A stretch of DNA of 64,000 bases. Origin: Thinopyrum elongatum. Its lineage: Eukaryota; Streptophyta; Magnoliopsida; Poales; Poaceae. Positions 1 to 12,382 of the stretch are shown piece after piece. A program made the position numbers and the translations under genes. Each line of letters begins with the position of its first letter. The stretch's first letter is position 1. The notes beneath the pieces are model-generated. The model was not told the origin of the DNA and ran no database searches. It worked only from the letters and a program-made list of their open reading frames with translations. The stretch lies in contig CM022302.1 of the NCBI GenBank assembly GCA_011799875.1, forward strand, positions 100,504,237 through 100,568,236. Reading direction: 5' to 3'.

Positions 1-1273
1 AACACAACTCTAACACAAATAAACGGAGATCCACAATATTACAAACCAGGGATCACAAGGATCCACATACATAAGTCAGTCATACAAATAATATCTAAGT
101 ACAGACATAGTTAGACAAGGTTTGCCTTAAGAAGGCTAGCACAAACAACGACTCTAGATCGAAAGGCGAAGGCCTCCTGCCTGGGAGCCTCCGATCCTAC
201 TCCTGGTCGGCTGGCTCGATCCAGTAGTAAGTACCGTCTGGACCCATCTGATAGTAAGCTCCTGCAGTGGCATCTGGCTCCTGGGCTCCATCGTCTGTTA
301 TATCACCAAGTAGGGGAATATAGGGAAAAAGAGGAAGCAAAGCAACCGTGAGTACTCATCCGAAGTACTCAGCAAGCAAGGATCTACACTACATATGCAA
401 CATTATCAAAGGGGAAAGGCTGCATATGTGGACTGGGCTGTAGAAATGCCAGAATAGAGAGAAGGCCTAGTCCTATCGAAGACTAGCATCTTCAAGCATC
501 TTCACGAAGCCACCATCTTGCAGCAATAGAAGAGAGTAGAATAGCATTTTATTAAGCAAACATGTTGAAGTAAAGCCTAGAGATCCTTCCTCGACTCCCT
601 GCGAGAAAGCGATCCCGAAGCTTCAATTAAGTAACAAGTATCCAGTTCAAGTAGTAGATCGGGATAAAAAAACTGAGCATCCTTTACCGTTGGACCGGCT
701 ATCGATAGATTATTCTTCCCTGCAGGGGTGCACTACTGTTACCCAACATGCTCGATCACCTCCGGCCAGACACACTTGCTGGGTAGTGCCCTACCTAGGC
801 TCAGTAGAGAGGTCAGCACGCCGGACTAACCTATGCACCCAGAGGTCTTGGGCCATCGCCCTGGGCACCCTGCACGTTGCGAGACTGGCCGGAGAGCAGG
901 CGCGACACTGAACTCGTCAGTGAAGTATCCAGCCCAACCCCAACAATCAGCCCGCACGGTGAACCGTGACATCTGAAGAGCTTTCGGTAGAAACGTACAA
1001 CGTAGAGGGTCCCATAAACCATTATCCCGCGTGGTGGTAGTGCGTATAGGGCACGTCGACCCACTCAGATCAAATACCCAAATCCGATAGGCTGATTTAG
1101 AAACACGCGGAGACGATCAGAGTTTCTGAAGCTCCGCCACAATATCACACTCGAGTGCCCTTCCGGCACACCCGACATCATAGATCCCCTGCGGGTACCC
1201 ATCAGGGTCGACCCGCCTGTAACAAAGGTCAAAGTAACCGTGTGGTCATAGCATCAAGGGGAAACCCTGAGGA

Positions 1274-1468
1274 ATCACCCTCGGTGGATTCCACTCGATG
1301 AAATCACCAGGGTGAACGTATGAGGTATCACCCTCGAGGTTCACACTGAGGGGTTGCACGACGGAGTCGTATTGGAAGTGGAGAAGGAGGAATCACCCTC
1401 GATGACCACGACCGAACAGCTACACCACAGAGTATTCATTAGGAGTGCGTTACGAGGTATCACCCTCG
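1274..1468. repeat. Four spaced copies of ATCACCCTCG
   Basis: The 10-mer ATCACCCTCG occurs at 1274, 1327, 1392 and 1459, spaced 53, 65 and 67 bp, with partly similar flanks. It looks like an imperfect tandem repeat inside the long terminal sequence. Function is unknown. Confidence 0.5.
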
Positions 1469-2439
1469 GCACTCGATAGTAACTATGCAGAGTCGTACAA
1501 CTAAGGGGGTGAAGTGATGTGTCGGTCTCTGGTCGACGATCACATTGATCGAGTCGTCGATGATCAAGTAGGGGCAACAAGGGTAAGGTTGTGGGGGTCA
1601 CTGATGGTTCACTACCAACCTATACTAAGCAGTTTAACATAGGCAGGTAAGGTAACAATAAACAGGTTACAAAAGCAGGCTATGCATCAGAATAGGAGCA
1701 AACATTAACAGTAGCAAAATCTAATGCAAGCAGGAGAAATGGAATGGGCGATATCTGGATACTCAAGGGGGCGGGGCTTGCCTGGTTGCTCTGGCAAGAA
1801 AGAGGGGTCGTCAACGGGCTGCTCGTCTGGAGCGTAGTCGTACTCAGCTGCAAAGGCGTCGGTCTCGGCGTCTATCGAGAGAGAAGGAGGAGGAGAGAAA
1901 CAATAAATTCACGGCAAAAATGCAAACAATATGTATGACATGCCTAAATGCTATGCCGAGGTGTTCTACTGCCTATCTAAATGATTTAGTTAATTTAAGA
2001 ATTTATTTGGATTTATTTTATTAAGGTTGAGCACTATTCATTTATTGAAATCAGGCAAAAAGTTCCATGTTCAGATAGTTAGGGACATCTGACAGATGAA
2101 CGGACCACGTATTCGGATCGTCTCGTTGTTCTGATTAAGTTTCATGTATAAAGTTTTTCGATCGGAGCTACGGTTTATTTTATTTTAAAGATTTAATCAA
2201 TTCTAAAATTATTATTAATTAATTTAATTTGAAAATACAATTATGATGTCATCATGACATCAGCAGTCAACTGTACTGTTGACTGGGTCAAACCGACATG
2301 TGGGTCCCGGTTGTCACTGACTGTTAGACCTAATTAACAGTTAATTAGTTTAATTAACAGATTAATTTGGTTAAGTTAATTAAGTTAATTAATTTAATTA
2401 TATTTTTATTATTTATTTGTTTTTCTTTTTCGTTCTGGG

Positions 2440-3345
2440 CTAGGCCCACCTGTCATTGGCACAAGGGGGCGGGGCCCAGCTGTCATAGGCCCCAGGGGCC
2501 TTAGCGGGCACCGGGCGTTGGGCACGGGCGCCCGACAGGGTGCCGCGGAGTGAGGCAACCGGGGCTGCGGCGGGGCGCCGGCCAGGGCGGTGGCGCGGTG
2601 GCCGGCAGGGGTGGCCGCGGGCGTGGTCCCGAGCGAAGGCGGTGAGTGGGGCGAGGTCGAAGGCGCGGGCACGGGGAGGGCGCAGCGGCTGCGGCGGCGG
2701 GCGGACGGGGTCGGCGCGAGCAGCAGCAGCAGCAGGCAAAGGAGCGAGTGGGGCATGCGTGGGCGCAGGCGGACGCGGCAGCAGGCGGTCCAAGGCGCGC
2801 GAGACAACAGGGGCGCTGGTGGCCTCGGCCAACAGCAGCGGCAGCCAGCGGTGAACTAGCAGCGGCAGGAGCGGCGAAGAGCAGCAGGAGCCGACGAGCA
2901 GCAGGGGATGTGGCTAGGTGCAGGGCACGGCGGCGCGGTCAGGCTGCAGCCGCAGCAGCAGAAACAGCAGCAGCAGCACGGCGCGAGGCGAGCGCCGGAG
3001 CAAGAGGCGGGCGCGGGTGAGGCTTGCGGCCAGGGCGTGCACAGGTGCGGGTGGGTGTGGCCACGGGCACGGCCGGGGCAGGGTGAGCGTGGGGCGAGGG
3101 AGAGAGAGGAGGCCGGGGGGGGCTCACCGTACGGTGTAGGGAAAAGGCAGCGGGGCTCGAGGAGGAGGACGGGGACACGCGACGGAGACGGGGAGGCGGT
3201 CCGACGAGTTGGCCGAGGCGTCGACGGCGTGAGGCGGCGAGCGCGAGGTCGAGCGCCCCCGATCCCGATCTGGATCGGGGAGGGAGAGCGAGGAGTGGGG
3301 GGAGAGTGGGGACGTGGGCTAGGGTTTCGGGCGCCAGGGGGGTAA
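2440..3345 (-). other. GC-rich block inside the terminal sequence (probable transcribed leader)
   Basis: About 900 bp of extreme GC content, with CAG/GCG-rich simple repeats near 2720-2760 and 2950-2980. Several overlapping open frames exist on both strands, all Ala/Arg/Gly/Pro-rich, which is what GC composition alone produces. I do not call a gene. A GC-rich transcribed leader downstream of an AT-rich promoter part is a common arrangement in grass LTRs, so a non-coding 5' leader on the minus strand is my preferred reading. Confidence 0.35.
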
Positions 3346-3875
3346 GTAGGAGGGGAGATGGGCCGGCCTGGCGGCCTGGTGGCCCAGTTGGGCCAGGGGG
3401 GTTTGTTTTCTTTTATTTTCTGTTTCATTTCTTTTTCTTATTTTCTTTTTACTGTTTTGTTTTAGTTTCCTTTTAAGTTTGTTTTACAAAATATGTAACT
3501 AGTTCCTAATTTAGTTTTAATAATTATGCCACTGCCCCCATAAGTTTTTGGCAATAAAATAAATAGTTTAATATTTTATTAATTTGAAAAATGTATTTAA
3601 TTAAATATTTTGCTGCTGTTTTAGGATGTTAGGGTCATTTAAACATTCTAAACATTGTTGCTGTTAATTTTGTAAATGCCTCTAGATTATTTGCAATATG
3701 TTGAACAATTTAGTTTTCAATTTGGAGCAACTGTTGTTTCCAATTTAAATTAACTTGAAGTTTGAATTAGGAGTTGAAATGCAATATGATGCAAATGATG
3801 ATTAGGCACTGTTAATCTTGCTGACATGGCATTAACTAAGGGTGATCACTGTTGTTTATTACAGGGGGTGTCACA

Positions 3876-4086
3876 GTTTGTGTAACTTACTTGTGCTTAC
3901 TCATATCCTCATTGTTCTCATCTTGTTTATCCTAAGTTGTTGGTGCACTTAGTGAGCTTAGTATATTTAGGATTTGTGCTTGAAAAGTATCCGCTTAATT
4001 TATTTCCGCATTAGGATATAGCCAAATCCGTAAAAGATTTTAAAATGCCTATTCACCCCCCTCTAGGCGACATCGTGGTCCTTTCA
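3876..4086 (+). mobile_element. 5' LTR, last 211 bp only
   Basis: Aligns with 11928-12138 with about 4 mismatches and ends CTTTCA. The left 2.26 kb of this LTR must lie beyond the inserted element, outside the window. Confidence 0.85.
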
Positions 4087-4087
4087 A

Positions 4088-4102
4088 TTGGTATCAGAGC
4101 CC
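4088..4102 (+). promoter_or_regulatory. Primer-binding site (initiator tRNA-Met type)
   Basis: TTGGTATCAGAGCCC begins one base after the 5' LTR end. TGGTATCAGAGC is the classic complement of the plant initiator tRNA-Met 3' end, used to start minus-strand synthesis in many Copia elements. Confidence 0.85.
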
Positions 4103-4141
4103 GGTCTCTCCTTATTAGGCTTCACCGCCTAGAGAGTAACG

Positions 4142-6254
4142 ATGTCGACTAGTGAACTAGTGCACGATGACACATTTTGTTTTAATGGCACAAATTACAT
4201 TATGTGGAGATTACGCATGCTTTGTCACTTTCGGGCCATGGGTCCAAATGCTTTGCGGATTGTTGTTGTAGGGGATTCAAATCTAAAGGATGGACAATCT
4301 CCATCACTTGAGGATATGCATCTTGATAGTCAAGTTTTGAGTGCCATTCACCAAGCTATATCCTTCGAAGTGTTCAAGGAAATCTCGACTTGCAAGTCGG
4401 CTCATGAGGCTTGGACCAAACTTGAAGATATATATGGTGGGTCCAATCTTGATGAAGACAATATTCTTTTCGGGGAGTTAATGGAGGAGTTCTCCACATT
4501 TTTAAATCATGAAGAACTCTCTATTGCTTCCACCTCCAATTACTTGGACACTTCAATATCTTCCACTTCACCAACATGTGGCGTGCCACAAGGTAATGGC
4601 ATGGTGAGTGAAGAAATATCTTGTGATGATGGTGTTAAGCTCATTTGTGATGATATGCTTGATCTCCCATGTTGCCATGATAGAAATGCTTTGGTTTCCT
4701 CTAGTTGTTCTATGACTAACCATGTAGAGGAAATCAAGAAAGATGAGGCATGCTTGATTGATGAAGAACCCTCTTCTCCAAAAGAATCATCTTCAACCCC
4801 CTTTGTTCACATGTGCCTCATGGCAAGAGGTAATGACGAGGTATCATCTTCTCTTAGTGATAATGATGATAGTTGTAATGAGGATGGTGATGATGACTTG
4901 ACTCAAAATCTCTATGAGATTGGGAAAACTCTTCATTGAGCTAAAAATAACACTTATAAAAGGTTCCAAGATGTTCTTGCTTGCTTTAAAAAACGTAATG
5001 ACTTATTTCTTAACGAGCAAGCGAAAAGTGGACAACTTGAACATGAACTTGCTAAGGCTCATCAATGTCTTAGTGACTTGAGGTCTTTAAAAGAAGAGAT
5101 TGAAGTTACTCATTGTAAACTTAAAGAGGATTTTGAGCACCTTGACCTTGGCTACAAGAATGTCAAAGGAGAGCTCACCAAACTCTCTAAGTCTCATGAG
5201 GAACTTCAAGCTACTCATGCGGAGTCTCTAGTTTCTACATGCTCCTCTCATATTGATAATGATGCTTGTGCTACTAACTCTATCTTGTGTGAAGCACCGA
5301 TGTTGAAAGAAAATGTTGAGCTAAGGACTCAACTTGAGTTTGCTAACTAGCAATTATGGGAAATTGGAAGAAAGTTATGAAAAGCTCTCAGGCACTCATG
5401 AGGATCTTCTAATCTCTCATGATGGGCTAAAGTTAGCTCATGAGGCTATGTTCACCAAGGTAAAATCGTGTGAGTCTCATGTGGATATTAGCACATCTTC
5501 TACTCAAAATGCCTTATTGCCATGTGCTAGTCCTTGCAATTCCTCTCTACATGATATTGATACACCTCATGATGAATTGCTCACCTTGTCTTGTTGTTCT
5601 AACCATGAAGTTTCTACTTCCACTAGTCCTCTTGTTTCTAGTCTTGAAACTAACCATGTAGAGGAAATTAATGAGCTCAAGGCCCAAGTCACTAGTTTGA
5701 AGAAAGACTTGGAAAAGTGCGATGATGGACATAGTTTTCACTCCAACAAGAAGAAATCCATGAACAAGAAAAGGGGGCAAGACCAAGCCAAGAACGAGTC
5801 CAACATTTCTTGCTTTAAGTGCAAAAAGGTTGGACATCACGTGAGATCTTGTCCATTGAAGAAAAGGGCTTATAAAGGGAAGCTACATGGGAAGCGGCCT
5901 CAAACTCAATCTCAAGTTCAACCTCAAGGTGAAGAACGGCCACTATCCATGATGAACCATGTTATTACTTCCCAAGTTGAGAAAGTAAAGAAGAAGAGAA
6001 GGGGGAGTACATGTTGCTATATTTGCTGTAATAAGGGATACATAGCTTCATCATGTCCCAACGGTAACATCTCTAAGCCTCCAATTATCAATTATCATTA
6101 TTTACTTAGGAAGGATATTGATGGTAATATGTTTGCCAAGTATGTTGGTGCCCAAAGTGGTTTGAAAGTGGATAAGACCATTTGGGTTGCCAAGCCTATT
6201 GTTACTAACTTCTTAGGACCCAACGTGGTTGGGGACCATCGAGCTCAAACTTGA
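4142..6254 (+). pseudogene. Gag protein of the gag-only element, broken
   Basis: ATG at 4142 lies 40 bp after the primer-binding site. The frame opens with a Copia-type gag N-terminal domain (FNGTNYIMW near residue 14, later AHEAWTKLEDIYGGSN). A Glu/Lys-rich coiled-coil-like middle follows, then a CCHC zinc knuckle (CFKCKKVGHHVRSC, about 5812-5853) and a second cysteine-rich motif (CCYICCNKGYIASSC) without a complete CCHC spacing. The reading frame is broken by TGA at 4937-4939 and by a frameshift around 5334-5350, where the frame changes and stays open to 6254. Gag would package element RNA into cytoplasmic virus-like particles. No protease or pol domain follows, which is unusual for a Copia element and marks it as non-autonomous. 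Confidence 0.8.
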
Positions 6255-9200
6255 TCAATAGGTGTGTGGAGGGCATTGGAGGCTTGGCTAGTTCATGAAG
6301 AAAAATGATTCTCACCATTCATTATGGTTCAAACCAAGTCAAGTGAATTATCATCATATTTGTCATTCCAATGCTTCTCGTGGCGGTAACTTGTATTTAT
6401 ATTGTCTACATTGAAAGTTACTAGCCCCATGCATGTTTAGGTTTTGTACCTAGCATGTGTTTGTATATGTTGTGTCTCCTAATATGCTTGATTTGTGTTA
6501 TCTAGCATGTGTAGGTTGCAATGCACGTCATATATTTGTGTGTGTAGTTTCGAGCCTTCATTGCATTTTAGTTGCATCTTATTGGGCTCTTTTGAGATAT
6601 TAATGGATCACCACATTATGGGGGAGTGATATGCTTTGTGCATATCACAATCCTTGTTAAATGTGAACAATTATGGGATGCCACTTAGAATATATTTGAG
6701 ATTATCTTATATCTCTGTGGCATGCAATGCCTTGTTTACATATGGCATTCTTGTGCGGTTTTGCCCATGGTTATCTTCAAAATCATATTCAGAAAATCGT
6801 TTGATTAAAGCTATTCCAATTGTTTCTTTGCATGATGATCTATCTAATTGGAATGTTAATAATATACTATCCAAGCATTGTGTTTATTTCTAAACTCTCA
6901 TGTTATGCTTGTGTTAGTATAGATGATCATGTACTTATGTGGTTTCTACGCCGAATGATAACTTGAAATACCATGTTGTTCGAGTTCATCTTATTGGTTT
7001 GTATGGAGTTATGGGAGTTTGTTATCTCATTGTTTATAGTATCCTATATCTACTTGAGTGAGATATTCCTATGAGTATGTGTGCAATGCATATCTTATAT
7101 GCTCATTGGTTTTCCTTGGTTCATATGTTGAACTTTGTGTGCTATCATATGTTGATTTGTCACTTTGATTTATTTTGGACAACATGAATGACTAGTGATG
7201 TTATTGGAAGTATTAATGGTTATGTGTTCATTTGTCCATTTTGTATCTCCCTGGATTTTGGTAGGCATGTGCATGCATAGTTACTATGTGTAGATTCGCA
7301 TGCCTTGTTTGCTTTATTTGATCCCATATATATATGGTAAATCCATCAAATTCTTAATAGCTAAGATGTGCATGAAATTCAAATTCATATCGATATGCAC
7401 ATACTTAAGTGGTTTTACCCTATGTGTTGTAGTTATGCTAACTACTTCGGACCCAATAAGTTTGGGGACCATATTGTACTTAAAATGTTTTAGGTACATT
7501 TGAGAAGCATTGGGTGCTTGGCTTATTCGTGAAGGTGGTGGCACTATGAGGAAATTAGAGCCAAGCTTGGACATTTTATTGATCTACGACTTCATACCAA
7601 TGCTATCTCGGTAACAAGTATTTACTTCATGCATATATATAGAAATGGGGTCAACCTTGTGTAGGTTGCATCATGGCATGAATTTCTTGACTCGTTCCTG
7701 TGATACTTGTTTCCTTTCTCAAAGCATCCAAACAATGATCTCTTGTTGCTAGTTGTGATGTCTTTGATGGTTGTGTGTTTGGAGTTCATTAATATACAAT
7801 AAGATAATATTAAGCCATGTGCTATGCTTTCAAGCAAAGATCTCATTGGTATATTTTATGACTCCTGTTTGGATATCTTATTCTTTCCTTTTGTAACTAT
7901 TTCATGTGTACATCCTTCTTTGTGGATATATATCACCATGATTGTCATCTACCTAGAATCTTATACACGTGAGAGAAGTTACATCTCTAGTTGATATCCC
8001 TATTCTTTCATGTCCACCGTTTCATTCTTTTTTTATATCTTTGGTGGCTCCATGGAAGCATTTGTTGTATGAGTGCGTGTCTTACCTCTTTGCATCTTAG
8101 TGCACTCATGTTTGGTGAAGATTGTTGTCCTCGTGCTTGTCTTGACAAGCCTATTATTTCCTATCTTCGTCATGGGTTGTCACAAGCTTTGATTTTTAAT
8201 TTGCTATTAGTGAGCTTGTGAACCCATTTGCTTGATGTGTGTGTGACCTTCTTAACTTCGTGTGTGTGGGAAGGACATGTCTTGCACCTTGTATCTCATT
8301 TACTCAAGACTATGTTGATGCTTAATTCTCATCCTTATACTAGTCTTCTCAAGTGCTTTGACGTGACTCACACACATCATTTTGGTTGTGCCTATTCTTA
8401 GGTTGCCTCATTTACATGTTGCTCAACCATATGTTTGTTACAAATGCTAGGCTTCTTTTCTTATCTATGCGTGCTTGCAATTGTTTTGTGTTCCTATTGA
8501 TTTTGGGGGAGTGATGATCCTATTTTGTGCACTTGTATCCAAATAAAAAAAATCTAAATAGTGCACAAATCATGGGGAGCTTCTCTATTTTCCTTAGAAC
8601 ACTCCTTTGCCCAAATCATAATATTCTTTTATCCTTTTGGCTCGTCGGGTCTTTTGATTGCTTGCTTCACTTTGTGTTATGCAAATGAGATCAATTTGTG
8701 CCATGTGCCTTGCTCTCATGCTAGGATCATAGTTGTATAATAATGGATTCACTTGTGGATATCATATTCTTATCAATTGCGTCTATTTTGTGTATACAAA
8801 TTTCTTTGTGGATACATATCATGATTATTATTGGCCACTTAGAAATTTTATACATGATAAAGCTCATATCTTTCCTTGATATCATTTATTCCTTGTCGGC
8901 CACTTTGTTTGTTTCCTTTTATTCTTAAGGTGGCTTCGGTAAGAGGTTGTGTCATGAGTGCTAGTATGTTTTGCATATAATCTTGTGCACTCATGTGTTT
9001 TGAATGTATTTTGGACCCATACTTGACATGATGATCACATTGGATATTCTTATTTTATCTTGTCCAAAATATGTTCTTTGGATCTTTTGAATGTTTTCCT
9101 CCCATGTCTAATCTTATTTTCATATCATACTATCTTGTTACATTCTATAGATCCTAAATATGGGTTGAGCTCCTCAAATTTTTCATCATTGAATATGTGC

Positions 9201-9657
9201 ATTTGATTTCACTCACATTTTTTTGCGATATGTACACATTAAGGAGGAACTCATACTATATTGGTCTTCTAGATTTTTCCGTCCATTTTGGCATTTGTTG
9301 CTAATGGGGGAGAAGTTTAGAGGGTTTAAGATAAGTATTTTTGTAGTGCTTGTTGTCACTCATGCATATCTACCTTTGTTATATATTCTTGTTGCATGGA
9401 TGAGTATTGTATATAGAGAAATCTTCTCCTAGTTTACGTCAACCAATAGATGCAATGACATTCAAAGTTCATTCACACATGCATATATTATGGGGGAGTT
9501 TGCTCTATATACTATGGGTGTACTATCATCAAATGCTTGTGTAGTGTCTTGATGGTAGTACAACCATCCCAAGTATACAATTTATCCTCGGATAAATTGC
9601 ATGCTTGTTTAAAAATTCATTATATAAACCCTCTTGTTGAGATTGTCATCAATTACC
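6255..9657 (+). other. AT-rich internal region without pol, with diverged internal duplications
   Basis: There are 3.4 kb with only short frames and no RT, integrase or protease motif. The end of gag and its downstream flank (6197-6310, with ggacccaacgtggttgggga) recurs in diverged form at 7437-7570 (ggacccaataagtttgggga). A second pair is 7906-8070 versus 8755-8960, sharing the context of TTTGTGGATA followed by CATGATT. GGGGGAG tracts occur near 6618, 8505, 9305 and 9490. The region looks built from old duplications of gag-tail sequence rather than from lost pol. Confidence 0.5.
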
Positions 9658-9671
9658 AAAAAGGAGGAGAT
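9658..9671 (+). promoter_or_regulatory. Polypurine tract
   Basis: AAAAAGGAGGAGAT immediately precedes the 3' LTR start (TGAAAG at 9672), the expected place for plus-strand priming. Confidence 0.75.
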
Positions 9672-10782
9672 TGAAAGTACATGTAGTCCCCATGTGTGGT
9701 TTTGGTAATTAAATGACAATCCGTATGGACTAATGTTTGAATTGAGATATTGGTAATCATGTCTTGAAGAAATGAAGCATAGTGAAGAATTCAATATGTC
9801 CTTCAAGACGTCAAGATTAAACATGGAATAGAGATATCGGTTGACCAAGATGAAGCTCAAAGATTGAAGTCCAAATGGTCAACACACAAGTGCAAATAAT
9901 GTACCACACATGATCTCGTGGTATGGTAAGAAAGTGTCAATTGCACTTTGTGTACTAACCCATACTATGTCTTGTTTATGTTTATGAGGGTTAGGTTATT
10001 CTCATGGGCTCGCATCGAGAGAAAGATTCCAAGTGTCCATGAGAGGATGACATCAAGTGTTCATGATCATGGCTGACAAGGGCAAGTTCAAGATAACCAT
10101 CCCGAAGGATTACATGCTTGAAGCTTGTGGATGATCACATGATGGACAAGTGAAGATGAATACAAGGCAAAGCTTCCCACATTGTGTATGGGGGAGCTAC
10201 TTGAAGACTTCACCAATGTCTTGCCTTCAACTTGAGACAAGAAGAAACATCAACATCAAGCTCAAGTGAAAGGCTCGAGTTAAAGGTATTAGTTCCTTTG
10301 GCGTTAGTGTTGTGGAGTGATGACCACCGAAGAAACATATACGCTCAAGTATGGATTCTAGATAGCTATGTAGTGTAGCTCTTTTATGATTCTTGAGTCA
10401 TAGGGATCCCGCACTATTAAGAGGGGATCAAAGGGGTTAGTGATAGATTTGCTCAAGTCAACATCTTCTATTTCTACTTCCTCACATCATATTCCAACAT
10501 AGGCATATTTCACTCCTATCCAATACAAATACAAAATGCCTATACATCTACCAAAGAAAATCCAAAGCCAAATAGGTTCCCAAATACATGATAAAACCTT
10601 TGCATAATTTGCATCCTCCATTTTCGTTGATCTTGGGTGGTTCTCTATGTGAGGACCTGGGCTTTTTCCATAGCTTCAAAACGAGCCCAAGATCATCAAA
10701 ATCGGAGTCCGGATGTGAAAGTTATGCATGTTTCAGTTTTGGGGTTCCTGCTGTTTTTCTATTGGCCGCACATCCGAGACTT

Positions 10783-11007
10783 GGCCGGATGTCCGGGCTG
10801 CCGGGTCGCCCCAGATATCGGGGATCCTCCCGGATATCCGGCCGTTGATGTCCAGAAACTATGCCGAAATGTTGGCTGTGCCCGCCGGATGTCCGGCACT
10901 TGGCCGGATGTCCGGGGCCCCAAGTTTGGCCAGATGTCCGGGCCCTGTACTCTGGCCTCTGTTTTTCACGTACGTGTACACACTTCACAGCGGCTGGATG
11001 TCCGGCC
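10783..11007. repeat. Cluster of palindromic CCGGATGTCCGG-type motifs
   Basis: Near-palindromic motifs around GGATGTCC occur at about 10785-10796, 10883-10897, 10902-10916, 10928-10944 (CAGATGTCCGGG) and 10992-11007 (CTGGATGTCCGG). A perfect palindrome, CCGGATATCCGG, lies at about 10830-10841. They sit 45-270 bp upstream of the LTR TATA box, where promoter or enhancer sites are expected. Confidence 0.7.
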
Positions 11008-11052
11008 CGGCACAGCCACTTACACTACAACGGCCATATTTGCACTACCACT

Positions 11053-11060
11053 ATATATAA
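11053..11060 (+). promoter_or_regulatory. LTR TATA box
   Basis: ATATATAA within CACTATATATAACCCC, preceded by the palindrome cluster. Strand and place fit the LTR promoter. Confidence 0.5.
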
Positions 11061-11756
11061 CCCCTTATCACTTCGTGGAGGGGTTGACCACTTCATCCCA
11101 AATCGCCCCAAAAACACAAGTGGCTCCCTCTCACTTCTCCTACACCAAATCTTAAATCACGGAGAGATTCGTGAGAGTTCTTGAGAGTTTTTCCAATCAA
11201 GTGATAGATCCACTCCCTCTCCCTCTCTTGACCAAAGGAATTCGTGATTTGAGCAAGTCTTGAGCATTTCCCCTTTGTTCTTGTTACTCTTGGAGGTTGG
11301 AGACTCCTAGGCGGTAGGAGTGCTCCGGTGAGGAATCAACTTGTGATTTGTCCTCCGGAAAGTTTGTGAAGGTTTGGAGGCCGCCTCAAGGTCTACCACT
11401 AGTGGTTGGGAATCGCCTTCGTGGTGATATCTCAAGGGGAGAATAGGGTGAGCCTTCGTGGCGTTGGTGTGCCTTCGTGGTAACATCCATCCCTCCAACA
11501 GTGACTAGCTTCCCTCCAAGGAAGTGAACATCGGGATACATCCTCGTCTCAGTGTCTTCGGTTATTTCTAACCCTAGCCACTACTTGTGGTTTACTTTGG
11601 TCACTTGACCTTGCATTCACTATATATTTTGTTGTCCTCATTATATTGTGTTGGTTACCATATCGTAGAGATTATTTAGGCCAACACTTTATAGTCCGCA
11701 ATTCATACTTGCTACTATTGATATATCTTGTGCTTAGTGTGAGTTGCTAGCTTGTA

Positions 11757-11950
11757 ACATTCATTTCCATATGTTGTGACATAACTTGTGTAAGCTTGTA
11801 GTGCTTACTTGAGTTTGCTTGTATCATTCAATTCCATATATTGTGATACAATTTGTGTAAGCTTGTATTGCTTACTTGTGGTTGTGTGTATTATTCATTT
11901 CCATGTCTTGTGATATACATTGAGTAAGTTTGTGTAACTTACTTGTGCTT
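11757..11950 (+). repeat. 66-67-bp tandem repeat in the 3' LTR
   Basis: About three units starting near 11757, 11824 and 11891. Each has CATTC(A)ATTTCCATAT followed by TTGTGA and GTGTAAGCTTGTA. The 5' LTR junction at 3876 corresponds to a point within the third unit. Confidence 0.65.
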
Positions 11951-12138
11951 ACTCATATCCTCATTGTTCTCATCTTGTTTATCCTAAGTTGTTGGTGCAC
12001 TTAGTGAGCTTAGTATATTTAGGATTTGTGCTTGAAAAGTATCCGCTGAATTTATTTCTGCATTAGGATATAGCCAAATCCGTAAAAGATTTTAAAACGC
12101 CTATTCACCCCCCTCTAGGCGACATCGTCGTCCTTTCA

Positions 12139-12382
12139 GGCGCGCCCTGGTGGGTTGTGCTCACCCAGGGGCCCCCCTCCGGTGGTTCTTAGCTCCAGTA
12201 TTTTTCTTCTATTGTATAAAAATTCCTCGCAAAGTTTTGTCCCAATCCGAGAACTTTTATTTCTGCACAAAAACAACACCATGGTAGTTCTGCTGAAAAT
12301 AGCTTCAGTCCAGGTTAGTTTCATTCAAATCATGCAAATTAGAGTCCAAAACAAGAGGAAAAGCGTTAGGAAAAGTAGATAC
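12139..12382. mobile_element. Fragment of another LTR
   Basis: The right part contains AAAAGTAGATACG at about 12371-12383. That resembles the terminal GATACGTTGGAGACGTATCA of the Gypsy-like LTR at 24184 and 30915 but stops before the last bases. The left part (GCGCGCCCTGG) also resembles a stretch of those LTRs, although the middle does not match. I read it as the truncated end of a related LTR that was itself hit by the gag-only element. No TSD was found. Confidence 0.45.

Larger units (their letters stand above)
1..3875 (-). mobile_element. Terminal part of an LTR-type element running off the left edge
   Basis: Read on the minus strand, this segment begins TGTGACACCCCCTG at 3875, a typical LTR start. 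It interrupts the LTR that resumes at 3876: the 3' copy of that LTR is continuous across the equivalent point (11927/11928). The 5 bp after the junction, GTTTG, are the probable target-site duplication, but the other end lies outside the window. No primer-binding site, polypurine tract, gag or pol was found, so it may be one very long LTR or an LTR plus leader of a coding-poor element. Composition changes sharply: AT-rich at 3420-3870, very GC-rich at 2440-3345, AT-rich again at 1950-2430. I cannot name the family. Confidence 0.6.
3876..12138 (+). mobile_element. Gag-only LTR retrotransposon (non-autonomous)
   Basis: Order: truncated 5' LTR (3876-4086), primer-binding site, decayed gag (4142-6254), 3.4 kb of AT-rich internal DNA without pol, polypurine tract, complete 3' LTR (9672-12138). 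The LTR starts TGAAAG and ends CTTTCA. The 211 bp shared by the two LTRs differ at about 4 positions by eye. No protease, integrase, reverse transcriptase or RNase H motif was seen between gag and the 3' LTR. The element therefore resembles the 'gag-only' (TR-GAG/LARD-like) class and would need enzymes from another element. The gag type is Copia-like. The 5' LTR is cut by the element at 1-3875. Confidence 0.8.
9672..12138 (+). mobile_element. 3' LTR of the gag-only element, complete
   Basis: 2,467 bp, TGAAAG...CTTTCA. It contains a GC-rich palindrome cluster (10783-11007), a TATA box (about 11053) and a 66-67-bp tandem repeat (11757-11950). The following 5 bp are GGCGC; the matching duplication at the other end is outside the window. 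The right part matches the 5' LTR remnant at 3876-4086. Confidence 0.85.

Noticed and set aside
2409..3428. Several overlapping long open frames on both strands
   Set aside because: All fall in a GC-rich block and consist of Ala, Arg, Gly and Pro; no family signal, and stop codons are rare by composition.
4086..4102. Possible tRNA gene at the GGTATCAGAGC site
   Set aside because: Only the tRNA 3'-end complement is present; it is a primer-binding site beside an LTR.
6636..9432. Short plus-strand frames in the gag-only element
   Set aside because: AT-rich, hydrophobic, no start context or motif; consistent with chance.
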